Positions 40,758 to 53,491 of a stretch of 64,000 nt of DNA are shown here, in pieces. Below the pieces are notes generated by a model. The model was not told the DNA's origin. It was given only the letters and a program-made list of their open reading frames with translations, and did not search any database. The stretch is taken from contig NC_091098.1 in assembly GCF_024713975.1 (NCBI RefSeq), positions 17,256,316 to 17,320,315 of the forward strand, in the 5' to 3' direction. The DNA comes from Paralichthys olivaceus. Taxonomy: Eukaryota > Chordata > Actinopteri > Pleuronectiformes > Paralichthyidae. The translations under genes were made by a program, and so were the position numbers. The stretch's first letter is position 1; the number at the start of each line of letters is the position of its first letter.

Positions 40758-42812
40758 CGCTGACCTTGCGTAAGGCATGGTCATCCATTATCTCAGGTTT
40801 CCTGAGGCCATAAAGCGCCACAGCTGAACAATGGCTTTTTCCTCCCCTGTTTCCTCTAGAACAGCCCTGTGCTTGTGCATACGGGTGCCTCTGTGTGTCA
40901 CTGTACTTTTTACAGGCCGAGACCTCTACCCTGGAGCTGCACTGATGCTTTGCCGCTCAGTATGACAGAGCGGAAACAGAAAAATCTCTCTCAAAAAATG
41001 TTCACATCCGTCAGACAGTGAGCACAGGTTTTTCTGAGAGTTTCACGTCTTTACAAAACAAAACCGCATAGAAATACACACACAGTACAACAGTAGGCTA
41101 CATACAAACTTTTATCTTTAAAATGTCAGGTGCACCTGTTGCAGCAGTTGGTCTCTTTCTGTCTGCAGCATGACGGTTAAATCATCACTATGTGCAGAGT
41201 CCTGGGCGTGCCGACGTTTCTCCTCCTCCAGATCAGCTATCATCTATAAACCATACAGCCAAATAAAACAGTTATGTCACATGACATGCAGGCAGGTTTC
41301 TTCTTTCAGTGCATAAATGTGACATCATTTTCAAACTTGCACATATCATTGATTTATTTTTATCGGAGTAACTGTCCTGCCCCCGCACAGTATTGCTGCT
41401 GTGAAACTTGTCCCCTGACTTATCAGCCAGCCTAACAGAACACCGACTTCATGACAAGGTTGTGTCTGTTTTTCCTCAAACTCTCTTAAGTTGACTCAGA
41501 GACAGTCAGCAGTGACTCCCATAAACCCGCTGTGATAAAGCTCCATATCACCTCTTTAAAGTCTAGGTGCGGCTGCCTGTCTGACCCTTTCCCTCAAGCC
41601 AAGTCTACATGGCATGGATGGGGTCTGAGACATGGAGACATATGCTCCCATTCACATGCACAATAAGCCTATTGTACAAGTGTGAGCCCCTGTGTGACAT
41701 ATCTTCCTCATACATATACGTGAAGTGCAGACAGAGGATCTGCAGAACGTAGAGCGTGTGTTCATGCCTCTTACCCTCCTGTGTCTGCTCTCAGCAGCAG
41801 CCAGCTGCCCCATCATCCTGTCCTGCATCCTCTTGCAGTGAGCCATGACGAGTTTGAGGACAGCCAGAGGATTCGGGCCCACTGCCCGACCCTGCAGGTG
41901 TGTGTGATGCTGGGTGAGTGTGCTTTGGCGCTCCGCAGACTCGTTGTCCCGCTGCAGCGCCAGGAATGGATCGCTAAGGTCATAGTGGCCATAACGCTCC
42001 TGGATGAAAGCATCTCTGTGTTGAGCCTAATAGATAAACAGAAACATACAACGCACATTCATCATTTTGTTTTTAAGCATTAACTTAAAGTTATTAACCT
42101 GACTCTTAACTTGATATGCACACACCACAGAAAGACATGACACACAGTAGAGCGCATACCTCCGCCAAGGCCCGACGGTTTCAATCAACTCTGCAACCAA
42201 ATATGTCACGTTCATCGGACATAGTCCTTAAACTATTAAGGATACTTAATTAAAAAATGAATTTGCTGAGTCCACATTATCTCAGCTACACATTACAGGT
42301 TACAGGTTTGTAGCCCGATGTGTTATGGGTTCTCTTTTGGCCCATGTGCCATCCTTCCACCAAGCTTCAAATCAAAGTAGTCTTTGTGAAATCCTGCTGA
42401 TAAAAAATGTGATAAACCAATTAACCAACCTCCTTGGTGGATGGAATGAAACATACATGTGTAGCTCAGGGGGGAAGAAGTTTGAAATCCAGTGCTGTGT
42501 GTGTCCTCATTGGCTCCATGTGTCTTAATGAGAACATTCATATACTGTGAGTCCATGTACCTGCTCAGTCTTTTGTCAGTAAATGGTTTTGATAAGATGA
42601 GTTCTCTTTTCCACATTGTAGCACAGGAAAGAATGTGCTCAGGAGATAACACGAGGCCCAACCACCAGTGCCAAGAAAAACACATGGTCATCACAAACAT
42701 ACTGTATAAGCATAGACACACACACTTAAGCATGTCATGCACAAGCACAAGGGAAGACTGACTTGTAGGTTATAACTTTAGGAATTCATATCACCATCGA
42801 CCATAGACTAAG

Positions 42813-42886
<74 letters not shown>

Positions 42887-44762
42887 GAAACCTGTGTAGG
42901 TTTTTTTATTGTCAGTGCACCAGCAGATGGCCTTTCCCTTCAATCCAAACACAAAGAGGTGAGGTAGGACTGTTCAACCCCCACCAGGGGCAGATGTTAA
43001 CTCCTCCCCAGGGATGCAGGGGTGAAGGACCGGGCCATGAAATCAAACACACACACACACACTCAGAGCAATGTCTAATTTAGTCGTTGGATGATACATA
43101 AACTAAAACAAATGAATTGAACGATAAGTGGTAGCATACTTGGTTCAGTGTGAACATTTAATCCTGAGGTGAACGATGAAGGACACTTAATTATTTCAAC
43201 TTGTTCGAGAGAAACTTGCTGGAATGACAAGAATTGAGCTGAAACGTGATAGCGCTCTGCTGACCTGACTCCCGCTCAGCCCGATTTATCATTAGGTCTC
43301 ATTAACTACATGCAGTTGGAAGGTTTGAGTTCTGGCAGCACAGGGTCAGCTGGCAGTGCTGGTGATGTAAGCACATGCCTCAGGGTTCACTCCACGTGTC
43401 TCCGGGACACCCGTCTCCGTCTCCCCATGCAGTCCTCATCAAACACCCTGGCCCCCGTCGTCCCCCTGCCCAAACACGCATGGCACCGCATTCCTCTGCC
43501 GGTTCATCATCATTTCTCAGAAAATGCCTCTCTCTACTTCCGCCTCTCTCTGTCAGACTCTTTTTTCACACGCTCTCATACCACATCAGCACACACACAC
43601 ACACACACGCACATACACACACACACACACACACACGCACATACACACACACCCTGAGGGAATCAGCAAGGAGGCTGTATGAGGCTTTTTCTATGGCTGC
43701 ACAAAGAATGCGACCCTCAGTGAGGAGATTACAGGACTCGAACAAAGACACTGTCTCAATGCCTTCAGCCTCATGCATTGTCTCCATGTCTGACCCAGTA
43801 GGCTTCAATGTGTGAGAGTGGGTATGAGAGTGTGAGTGTGTAGTATGTCTGTGTCATTTTACTGTGTGTGAGTGTGTGTGTGTTTGTGTAGTTCATTGTG
43901 TGTATGTTTACTTGTGGCTCTGTTCATATGTTTTTGTGCTGGGCTTTGAAAAGCTGTACAGCTTTTTCATGTATAGCTTGAGTGTTTAAACAGCCTATTA
44001 AGGGCCGTGCTGAGATTGGATTGTGTGTGTGTGTGTGTAGTAGTAGTAGTAGCAGCAGTAGTAGCAGTAGTAATAGTAGCAGTAGTTGTAGTCGTGGAGG
44101 CTTTAACGTCTGGTCTCTTCTGGATTTCTCAGGATACATCCGATCATAATGACAGAGTGTGCTTTCCTTTATGACAGAGCACAACAACCAAACCCTCTCT
44201 GCTGCAAGGTTCTCATTTCTGCACAGCCACTGGACTAAAATGTCTCTACAACTAATTCGAAGCAAGAAATAGATAATATGCTGTCAACTTGTTTTTTATT
44301 AACTGTTTAATCTGTTTTTGAATTTGCAAACACGGCATGAAGAAGCAAACGGCTTCTTCATGCCGTGCGTTTGAAATTGGTGAGGGACAGCTTGTTTGAT
44401 CATTGCCTCCTTCAACAGCCTTTATTCTCTAATGCATTCCCACAGCTGTAACAAGGTGTGAAAGACAACCTGATGCTTTTCACCTGGAGAAGTTGTCTGT
44501 CAGTCAGTAACCTACAGCCTCGGGGCACAATCATGCCCTTGTGCGAACTGAAAAGAGCCAGGGAATCAGGTTTCCTTCCTGAGCCTCTGTAATGACTGTC
44601 ACACAATGAACTCTGCAGCTACTATGGATAAAATTATAGCTCCGATCGGTATTGGGTGCATGCCTCCTGTTACAAATGTCCAGTTTGGCCGTTAATCAGA
44701 CTCAAACATAAACCTTTAAATGACTATACGTCATAAGTGTGTGAATCTATGAGCGTGATGCT

Positions 44763-44806
<44 letters not shown>

Positions 44807-47800
44807 TTTTCCATCCTGCATGAAGTTCTTAGCATAACTGGCTATCTCCAAGGTAACGTCTCAATTCCAGAAGCTTTGCAGTGGGGCTTCTGGGAAAAGT
44901 ATGCATTCCTGATGAGTTAGTCTGCTCCTCAGAAGAACCGGAGACACACAGAGACAAAAGAACGGCACAAACAGACCTGTCAGAATTGAAAAGCCTCTTA
45001 CATGGAACTCAAATCTTAGGGGTCCAGTGCAAGCATCTTCCCAAGAAGAGGACCATGTATCAAGATGCTCCAACATCTTATTTATTTAAAATATACAAGT
45101 GTTTGAGGTTGTCTCTGAGTTCTATTCTATTTCAAAACAAAGAAAAGTTGTTTATCCGGTAAATCTGCAGTGCAAGGAAAGCACAGTGTCAAGTTAGTGC
45201 ATGTAGGAGAGCAGAAAATTAGACAGGGCAAAGAACGATTACCATTAAGTAAAAACTATAGACTGTAAATCAAGATGGATGAAGCCTCTCTACTTCCTCC
45301 CCTCTTCTAAAAATTAAGCAAAAATATCCTGGACATGCTTTGTCTTTTGCTTTTCAACATGGTTGGGCTACACTTTTAGGGGAACTGTCATGTCATTCTT
45401 CATTACGTACAATCTATGGTAAAAACAAAGAAAACCAAAAAAAGACAGTGGCATCTAGTGTAGGATACTCTTTACATATTTGTCTCTAGCTTTGTTGTTT
45501 TCATAGATGAGGAATTAAGACTTAGAAGTGCCATTTTCCTCCTTTGGTGAATTTGCTAATTTGCTAATCAGCTAATTATCTCTTCTAAATAGTTTAAGAG
45601 AAAGTATTGTCAGTGGACAACTTGTCATCATGTTGAACCAAAGGCTTTGGCAGGTGAGAGATATCGCTTCTGTGGCAGCCACATCTCATTATAATGGCCC
45701 TGGTGACGCTACAAACTCAGACACAGACTGTGAGGAGTATGGTCGGCGCTGGTCATTAGAGCATTTAGACGTTATCATATCAAACATTCTGCTGAGGAAA
45801 CTCATGGCAAATGAGAAACAGGAAGGTGAGATCAGGTCCATGACGACAGAAAAAATAAAAGTCCCTGCTTGAAGTGCAACACCTGTCAATGAAGTCATCC
45901 GTGTGCTGTGAAGTCTTTTTCTAAGCTAAAGAAATGCCATACACCAATAACATGTCACACACACAGCTCAGCAGTAGGATGCCTTTGTTGTTGATAGCAC
46001 TAAAAATAGAGTTTGTCGTGGTGCTGGGGACTAGTGACTAGCTAACTGGCCACAATGGACAACATAATCATTGGCTAAACAACACTTAGACAGGATGAGA
46101 GCCTGCGGTATTGTCTTAGGAGAACTCAGAGACTGTCTAAGGGATGACCCGAATTCAAAATATGACTTTTTTTGGCCAATCATAGAGCAGATGAGCTGTG
46201 CAACAACCTGGAAGCAAATGGATGGACGATAATCACCAATACATGTATATAAAAAGTTGTAAAAAGGAACTTCAGAATTCATTTAGAGTGGTGTTTCAGA
46301 CAATGTGACACAAAGAGGTTCAGCATTGGCTCTGCTGTGCTCTAAATTCTGAGAACTGATGTAACATTACCCAAATGTAAAACTTTATTTACCAGCTAAG
46401 CAGCCAATCAGTAACTCTGTGACACAATATGCTGTTCATATTGTGGCACGTTGCAGACTGAGCACAGAACATGCTATTACAGACACATACACTGCTACAG
46501 ATACAATGGATCAGCTGCAAATTTATAGCAATGCAGCAGAAACAAACTGCAGATTAAATGTACTTCAGTCAGTGAATGTTTTTATTCACTAAACTGATTA
46601 GTTTGCCCAGATGATGCGGAGGAAAAGTCCCCACACTTTAGAGTAAGCCGGTGAAGGATCATGCTATTGTGGTAGAGCAGGGATTTTCTTTCCTGTCCTC
46701 GTGATTTTGGTGTACATACGTAGGAATCGGATGGTATGACTGATAAGGTGAAAATAATTAACTTGTGAGGTGGCTATGCATAATTGACGACATGTTTTTT
46801 TAACCTAGAAGACAGAAAGTAAGAGAAACAGAAACAGAAAAAAAGAAAAAGAGGGAGAGAGAGAAAGAGAAAGACTGGGTGCAGGGGTTGGGGTGCTTTT
46901 CGAAGTGTAAGCAAAGTTGTGTGTGTCTAAAGCTTAAGCCGTATCCTCCGTACCTTCCACCCACACATTAACCACGGACGGCACTGAGATAACTGGGAGG
47001 AAGCTAAACACTAAAAGCAATAAAGTAACGTTTAAGTGCCTCACACAATATCATCTGCAGTGCGTGAGGAAACATGGAAGCAGGTGCTCTCACCCTGTGG
47101 TCAGGAGAAGGTTCTGGAGAAACATAACAAATCATTATTTGACTCATTTTCTTGAAAAAGAGTCAAAAATGAAACCAAAGGTGTGAATCACCAATGTTGT
47201 TAAACTTCATTGGAAAAGTAGCGATTGTTCTTATCTCAGACTGCCCGTTATCTTGGCTTGGCCTCACCTCATGTCCAAAAGGCAGTGAAGGGTGTGGTTG
47301 ATGATTACAAATATGAAACTTTATTTTCTTGCTGGATCTTTGGAGAAGAGAAGCCCCCATAAACAATGTAAAGACATACTGCAGTAGTCACAGACCGACC
47401 CTTCATTAGAGTCACAATCAAACTTGATGCCACAACTCTAACTTTGACACAACATGCACATGGACAATCCAGATTACTCTGTCAATAAATCACCTCTGAT
47501 ATAACAGAAAGAAAATGGGATCTTATACTTCCAGTACCACAGGTTTTTGACTGTAGTATCATGTTAACACTCTAACAGGTAAATGACGTGTATGGCATTG
47601 AGAAACAGCAACAAACCACTCTCGAAACTGTATTAACTTCTATATTCCATCAATAAACAAATGGGAAAAAGAACTTGACATCCACTCTCATTAGTACTTT
47701 ATGAATAAAATCTGTAATAACACCTTCAGCATGTCACACATCAGGCTAATATAATAAAACGTTATTCACAGAACAAACATTACTCAGCACAAGACGCACA

Positions 47801-50759
47801 TAATGGGAGTGACTGGATACCACACTATCCCTGTTCCTTGGCTACAGCATTTAATTATCTCCTTCCCTGTGGATACTTGGTGATCTAGATATACTCTACA
47901 TGCTCAAAATTAATCATTATAGCCCTTCTGGCTTTATCTATCACAGAGAAAATAAGAACACTAAACTAGAAAAGTAGGAAAAGGGCAATGTCTCACAATG
48001 GTTGGATCTTCTCACACAACAGATCCATCAATTCTTCTATATCACTACCACATCATCTATGCTCAGTTGATATTGGGCTAGAGCCGACGTACACCCTAGA
48101 CAGGTCGCCAGCGTATTGCAGCTTATCACATTACCACTTAGGATCAGGGGTTAACATAACCCTAATCTGCAGGTCTTTGGACAGTGAGAGGAAGCAGGAT
48201 TACATGCACATTTGCAACACATAAATATAAGTGGGGAGGGGTGAAATACTAAAGAAAAAAGAAAGGGAGGAGAGAGGAGGACAAAAAGAGAAGAAATCAA
48301 GGATATTAGTGTAAGGAAATGTGAGTATATGTATGAAGAAATAATAAAACTCAAACAAACCCATTCTACTAAACTCACTTGAAATGCATCCAAACCCAAA
48401 CTGATTATCAAGATCATCCCATCTGTTTTTGCTGCTGCTGCTATTTTTTCTTGTTTCTTTTCTTCCTTCACATCTCTCTATCACTTGTTCGAACCCTTCC
48501 AAGCCTGAGAGGTAATTAAGCAAGCACATGCAGCGTAAAAACTCAAGTAGTGCAGAAAACGTGACTGAATCTAAACCGAAGCCGAATATGATTTACCATC
48601 AGGGCACAAAGGGCTCAGGTTGGGTATCCACACTTAAAAATGTATGCACTAAATGCTGAATATAACAAAATCAGTTAAAAAAGAAGACATTACACTGAAT
48701 CTCTTGGTTGAAAAAAGCAGTGATTTCTCTTATCTCAGTCTGGCTGTTATCTCGGTTTGGCCTGACCTCCTTTACCACTATTTTATGTGTAGTGGGCAAA
48801 TATACTCTCCAGTTCAGAGCAAACAGAAGTGAAGGGTGGAGTTGATTATCATTACAGATAATAACCTTTGTTTTCTAACTACGTCTCCAGGGATAAGAGA
48901 AGCAGCCATAACAAGGCATCCTAAAGGAAACTCGATCTGATCTATGTCACTCATATGAGTGTCGTGAATTGTGTGCGTGATGTGCTGTTTGTGTAGGTGT
49001 GTGTCTCTTTGTATGAATTCTAACCAATAAAAGCATGAAGGTAATATCAGGTCCGTTGTAGTCATCTGAGCTTTTTCAGGTCAGGGAGCTTTTCTCTCCC
49101 AGGCCTCGGCTTTTAAGGCCACCTCACGTGTAGCTGTGTGTGTCATCTACTTTCTGTTTGTTCGGTTTTTTTATAAATTGTGCTGCATTTCTCCCATTCG
49201 TATCGTGACAACCTGTCCAAATTAGGCAGTGATTCTTGTGAAAGTAACAAAACACACAATGCTATCTGAACTGCACATTCATAGGCCCTTTTGTTTATGG
49301 AGTCAGGAAAAGACGTCAGCCTGCAAAAATAGACAAAGCGTTTTAGGATTATAGGAAATGACATCATACGAAAGGAAAAAAAGAGGTCCTGCTCAGTGTT
49401 ATCATAGGATTTTGATGAAACAAACCTGAGCCTGAGTAAACAAACAGTTAGCAGATATATATAAAGAGCTAAATGACAGCGGTATTGGTTTTGCAACCAC
49501 AGCAAACAAAAAAAACTGACAGCAGTCCCTCAGTGCAGATGCGAGGCATATCTCGAAGTTTTAACCTTCAATGTCCCACGTTTGTTTTCCACTTTGTTTA
49601 CTTGTTTAGTTATAGTATTGTCTCAGAAGCAATGCAGAGGACGGACATCAGCGCTCCCTCTGTGAGTATTTCAGGGGCAGGTAGCAGCTAAAGTCTATTT
49701 TCATATCTGTAACTAACAATTCTATGCAAAGTTGCTTCATGCTGGATTTGTGCCATTAATACCTGACAGATAAAAGATAATTATAACCTCAGTTCCTGTG
49801 CAGCTATAGACAATGATCAACTCAAAAGATATGCCACTCCTGTTGGAATGTAAGACCCGTTTCTGGTGTCATGTTCTCAGGAATGTTCCCTCGAGTAAAA
49901 CTGCTTATCTGTGTCCATAGCGATGAGAAGTGGAAACACTACGATCACGAATCTGTGGAGACAAGTCCCATCGGTGACGTCGTCTTAAGCTGTAACTAAG
50001 TAAACACTGAAAACAGTTTTTACAGATGAGGAGTTTATGGTGAGGGAAGGGTTAAAAAGCACCTGAATGCTGCTGTCCCGAGCAAAACAAAGGCCCGTCA
50101 AGTACATACTGAAAGGACAAAATATTTCGAGTGGCTCAACAAGTAAACATTACTGGCACACTTAGAGCTTGGTTAATATGCCATTTTAACACGAGAGTTC
50201 TGGTTACTTCTTCGAATTGTTTGTGGCATATCATGATCCTGGGAAAATAAAATCACAGTGGGAAGATGAAAAACAGATAAGACAGAGAGAGACAAGCTGT
50301 AAAAACAGACAGCCCACCTGCCAAATGAATGCACAGACACACAGCTCAATATTGGGCACATTAGGGTTTTATCAACCCGTGACAATCTCCTCTGAAACCA
50401 CATGTCTCCACACACAATCTGTCCTAACATGGACCAGACGCTTAAAATGGTGCTCAGGTCCCCAGTGGGAACAAGGGAAGTCAGTGATTTGAGCCTACAA
50501 CTCTTGTACATCCTCTCCACAATAAACAGCGCAGCCTCTAACAGGCCCACCAGAGACCACCAGAGTGTGTGTTCGGGAGTGAGTGGGCAGATTGGACATG
50601 GGTCATGGTCAAACATGAAAGACCCCATGTAATGTGGCTGTGTGTGAGTAAGAGAGGGGGAAGAGAGGAGGGAGAGGAAAACAAGCAGTATAGTCAGAGG
50701 TACGGAAAGAGGAATAAGTACAGACAACAAGGCGACTGTACATTTGTCCTAAGGGAATG

Positions 50760-50821
<62 letters not shown>

Positions 50822-53455
50822 TTTCAGGTCAATCCCTGCATGCGTCAGATCTGGACAACTGCCATTCAAGTTGCATCTGAGCGCCTGTGGTTAAGACTGG
50901 CTCCTCCTCGGGCCCTGACACTGAAATTATCTCATGATTACTGCCTCACTTGCTTTCTAGAGAAACTTCATGATTAAGGCCCATTTATGTGAAAAAGATG
51001 CTCCTGGTTGCTACTTGTCCTCATCGCAAACCCCAACCGTATTCCAGACAATAACTCAAGCATTCAGGGCAAAAACAGGTTCATCTGAGCATGGACCAGC
51101 TGCTGTGGTCATGAGTGTGAAAAAGCAGCCAAAGGCATGGAGGAAACCAATCGGACCGGACTCAAACACTGCAAAGCATTGTAGCTGTGGACGACCAAGG
51201 CTGTTTCTTTGAACAGGAGTGAATGAGCTTTACAAAATGGAGGATTAAAGCAACAACTGTGTGAGAAATCTGAAATGTGATGAGGTTGTTGTTGGAATAA
51301 CGTCTTGGGGTCTGTTGGGAACTGGTTGTATTATGCTAGCATAAACAAATTAAATGCAATCAGAATGATCTGGGGTCTGTTCCCAATGTGCAACCAGGGG
51401 ATTCAAGCCGTGCAAGTGGACATGGTACCTGAAAATATCTAGGGCCTAAAAAAAATTAAAACAACAGCAGCAGAGGGGGTTTCCCAGATTAAAGCAAATG
51501 GTTCAAAACACATTTGAGATACACTTGCTATGATGCCTGAACTGGATCTAGACAACTATGTAGAGGATAGGGCCTAAAGTGAAAAATAGACATAATAATA
51601 ATAAAAAGCACAGACTTTAGCTGTGGCCTGGTCTGACCGGGAGTACTGTTGGTTCTGTGTAAGAATAAAAGGTCTCGGAAACCAGACGGGTGCCTGTGCC
51701 ATTGTCTCCATCAGCTCAGTTTCCTCACTTTCCTGTTTACACATCCCCTCCCTGTTTGCTGACATTCTTTTTGGGGGTGTAATGGCGAAACAAGTTGTTG
51801 GGATGGCTATAATTTTTCGTTCATCGTTAATGTATGTGCACCCTCCTAAAGTCCATGCAGAGATTTGTGTCTGTGCGCTGCAGAGTCCAACTCACCCTGA
51901 GGGTGTGTATGACCACATCCTGGGCCTCCAGCTCCCCCTCCAAAATACTGAGGAGAGTCAGCAGCTCTGCTCGGCTCAGAGCCTCCACATTCATTTTCTC
52001 CTCCTGATGAGGGACAGACAAACAGAGGGAATGAGAAAGAGATATTCTTAATGGTACAGATATATATGACATGGTTTATCAAACCTGGTTGTATTATGCA
52101 AGCATAAACAAATTAAATGCAATCAGAATGATCCATCAACACAAGAAATATGAATGCCTCTGAATAATGGAAATGGATTTATGTGCAGAGAAGGGTTTAT
52201 TGGTGGCTTGTCTGAGTGCATGTTTCAATGAGTAGCACAGAGCTGATATGGGATGGGACTCAGGTCCCATCTGTGGCCTCACAGGATTGTGCTCAGGGTT
52301 ATAAACAGGAAGTAATTAGCATATCTGCATTTTAAGTTGCTTAGGGGACTGAGGACAGTTGGTGCCGTATTCAGCACTGCAAATGTTCAGTGCTATCTGA
52401 AAAGCCATTAGTGAATGTGATTCCATGAAACGTCTTATTTAGTACACACTTTTAAGGCATTAGCCATCCAACACTCCACTCCACTCCACACTCTGTGATT
52501 CATCAGCCAGGCCCAGTCTAGTCTCAGGGACCAGACATAATGTACTTCACACGACTGACATCATCCCTAATTAAGAAAATGACAAAACCACAGTTTTTAT
52601 GTCGGGGTGAGGTTGGCCTTGGGTTGTTGTCAGTGCGTTATAATGATTCTGTGGCTGCTGCTCGGTGTGCTGATCATGTGTTTGAAACTATAATGATCAG
52701 CTTGTCTCCTACTCCTCTCATCACTCTGTCTCACAAACCATGGCACTCAGTAGAGCGCATTAAATTCAATCAAGCTGCACCAGATTTCACACACTCATTC
52801 ATATCAGTGCCCTAAATATACCAGTGGTTTTTTCTGTTTAGATCTATGAATTATTCCCTGGGAATCTGTGAAAATATACATTTTTTAAAACGATCTCACA
52901 TGTCAAAGAAAGATTCCTGGCTCTTCCGTTTTGGTTGGATCCACCCCAAAATTGAATGGGTTATTTTTTTGGCCCATGTTTTGCAGATACCCTGCTGATA
53001 AACAAACCGACACTATAACCTGTTATATCAAAGCTCAGTGCAGCAGAGTTTGTAGTCTGCGGAATATAGATGCAGATGTTTGTCAAATTAAAGCAGAAAT
53101 CAAGCATGAAGTGACAACTCGAACTCTCTAAAACTTTATCTGAGCAATTTCTCCCGAGAGAGGTGTTATGATATTAATGTTGAAGAGAGTATATAAGAGT
53201 CCTTTCGCTGAAGGTGTTCAGCTCATTTGGGATCCCCATATTGTGAAGGCCTATGCTCATCTGCTTGTTACTGTTCTCATCTTCACTTTAACAAACCTCT
53301 CCTCCCTGTTGTCTGCGAGGTCTCTCCAAAAATTCCTCTGTGCATTCTGTGGCAAACCGCACGCTTACAGCAAAGAGACGTGTTGTGAATCACTAGTTAT
53401 TTACTGGCTACAAAACTGACATGCACTGCAAGGGTAGTTTCCAGTACTGCCCAAC

Positions 53456-53491
<36 letters not shown>

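Noticed and set aside
43924-44265. 113-codon minus frame with a poly-leucine run
   Set aside because: The leucines are CTA/CTG readings of the intronic TAG/CAG repeat.
45630-45872. 80-codon plus frame (MLNQRLWQVRDIASV...)
   Set aside because: Not similar to any family I know, within the cttnbp2nl intron and without supporting signals; kept out for lack of evidence.
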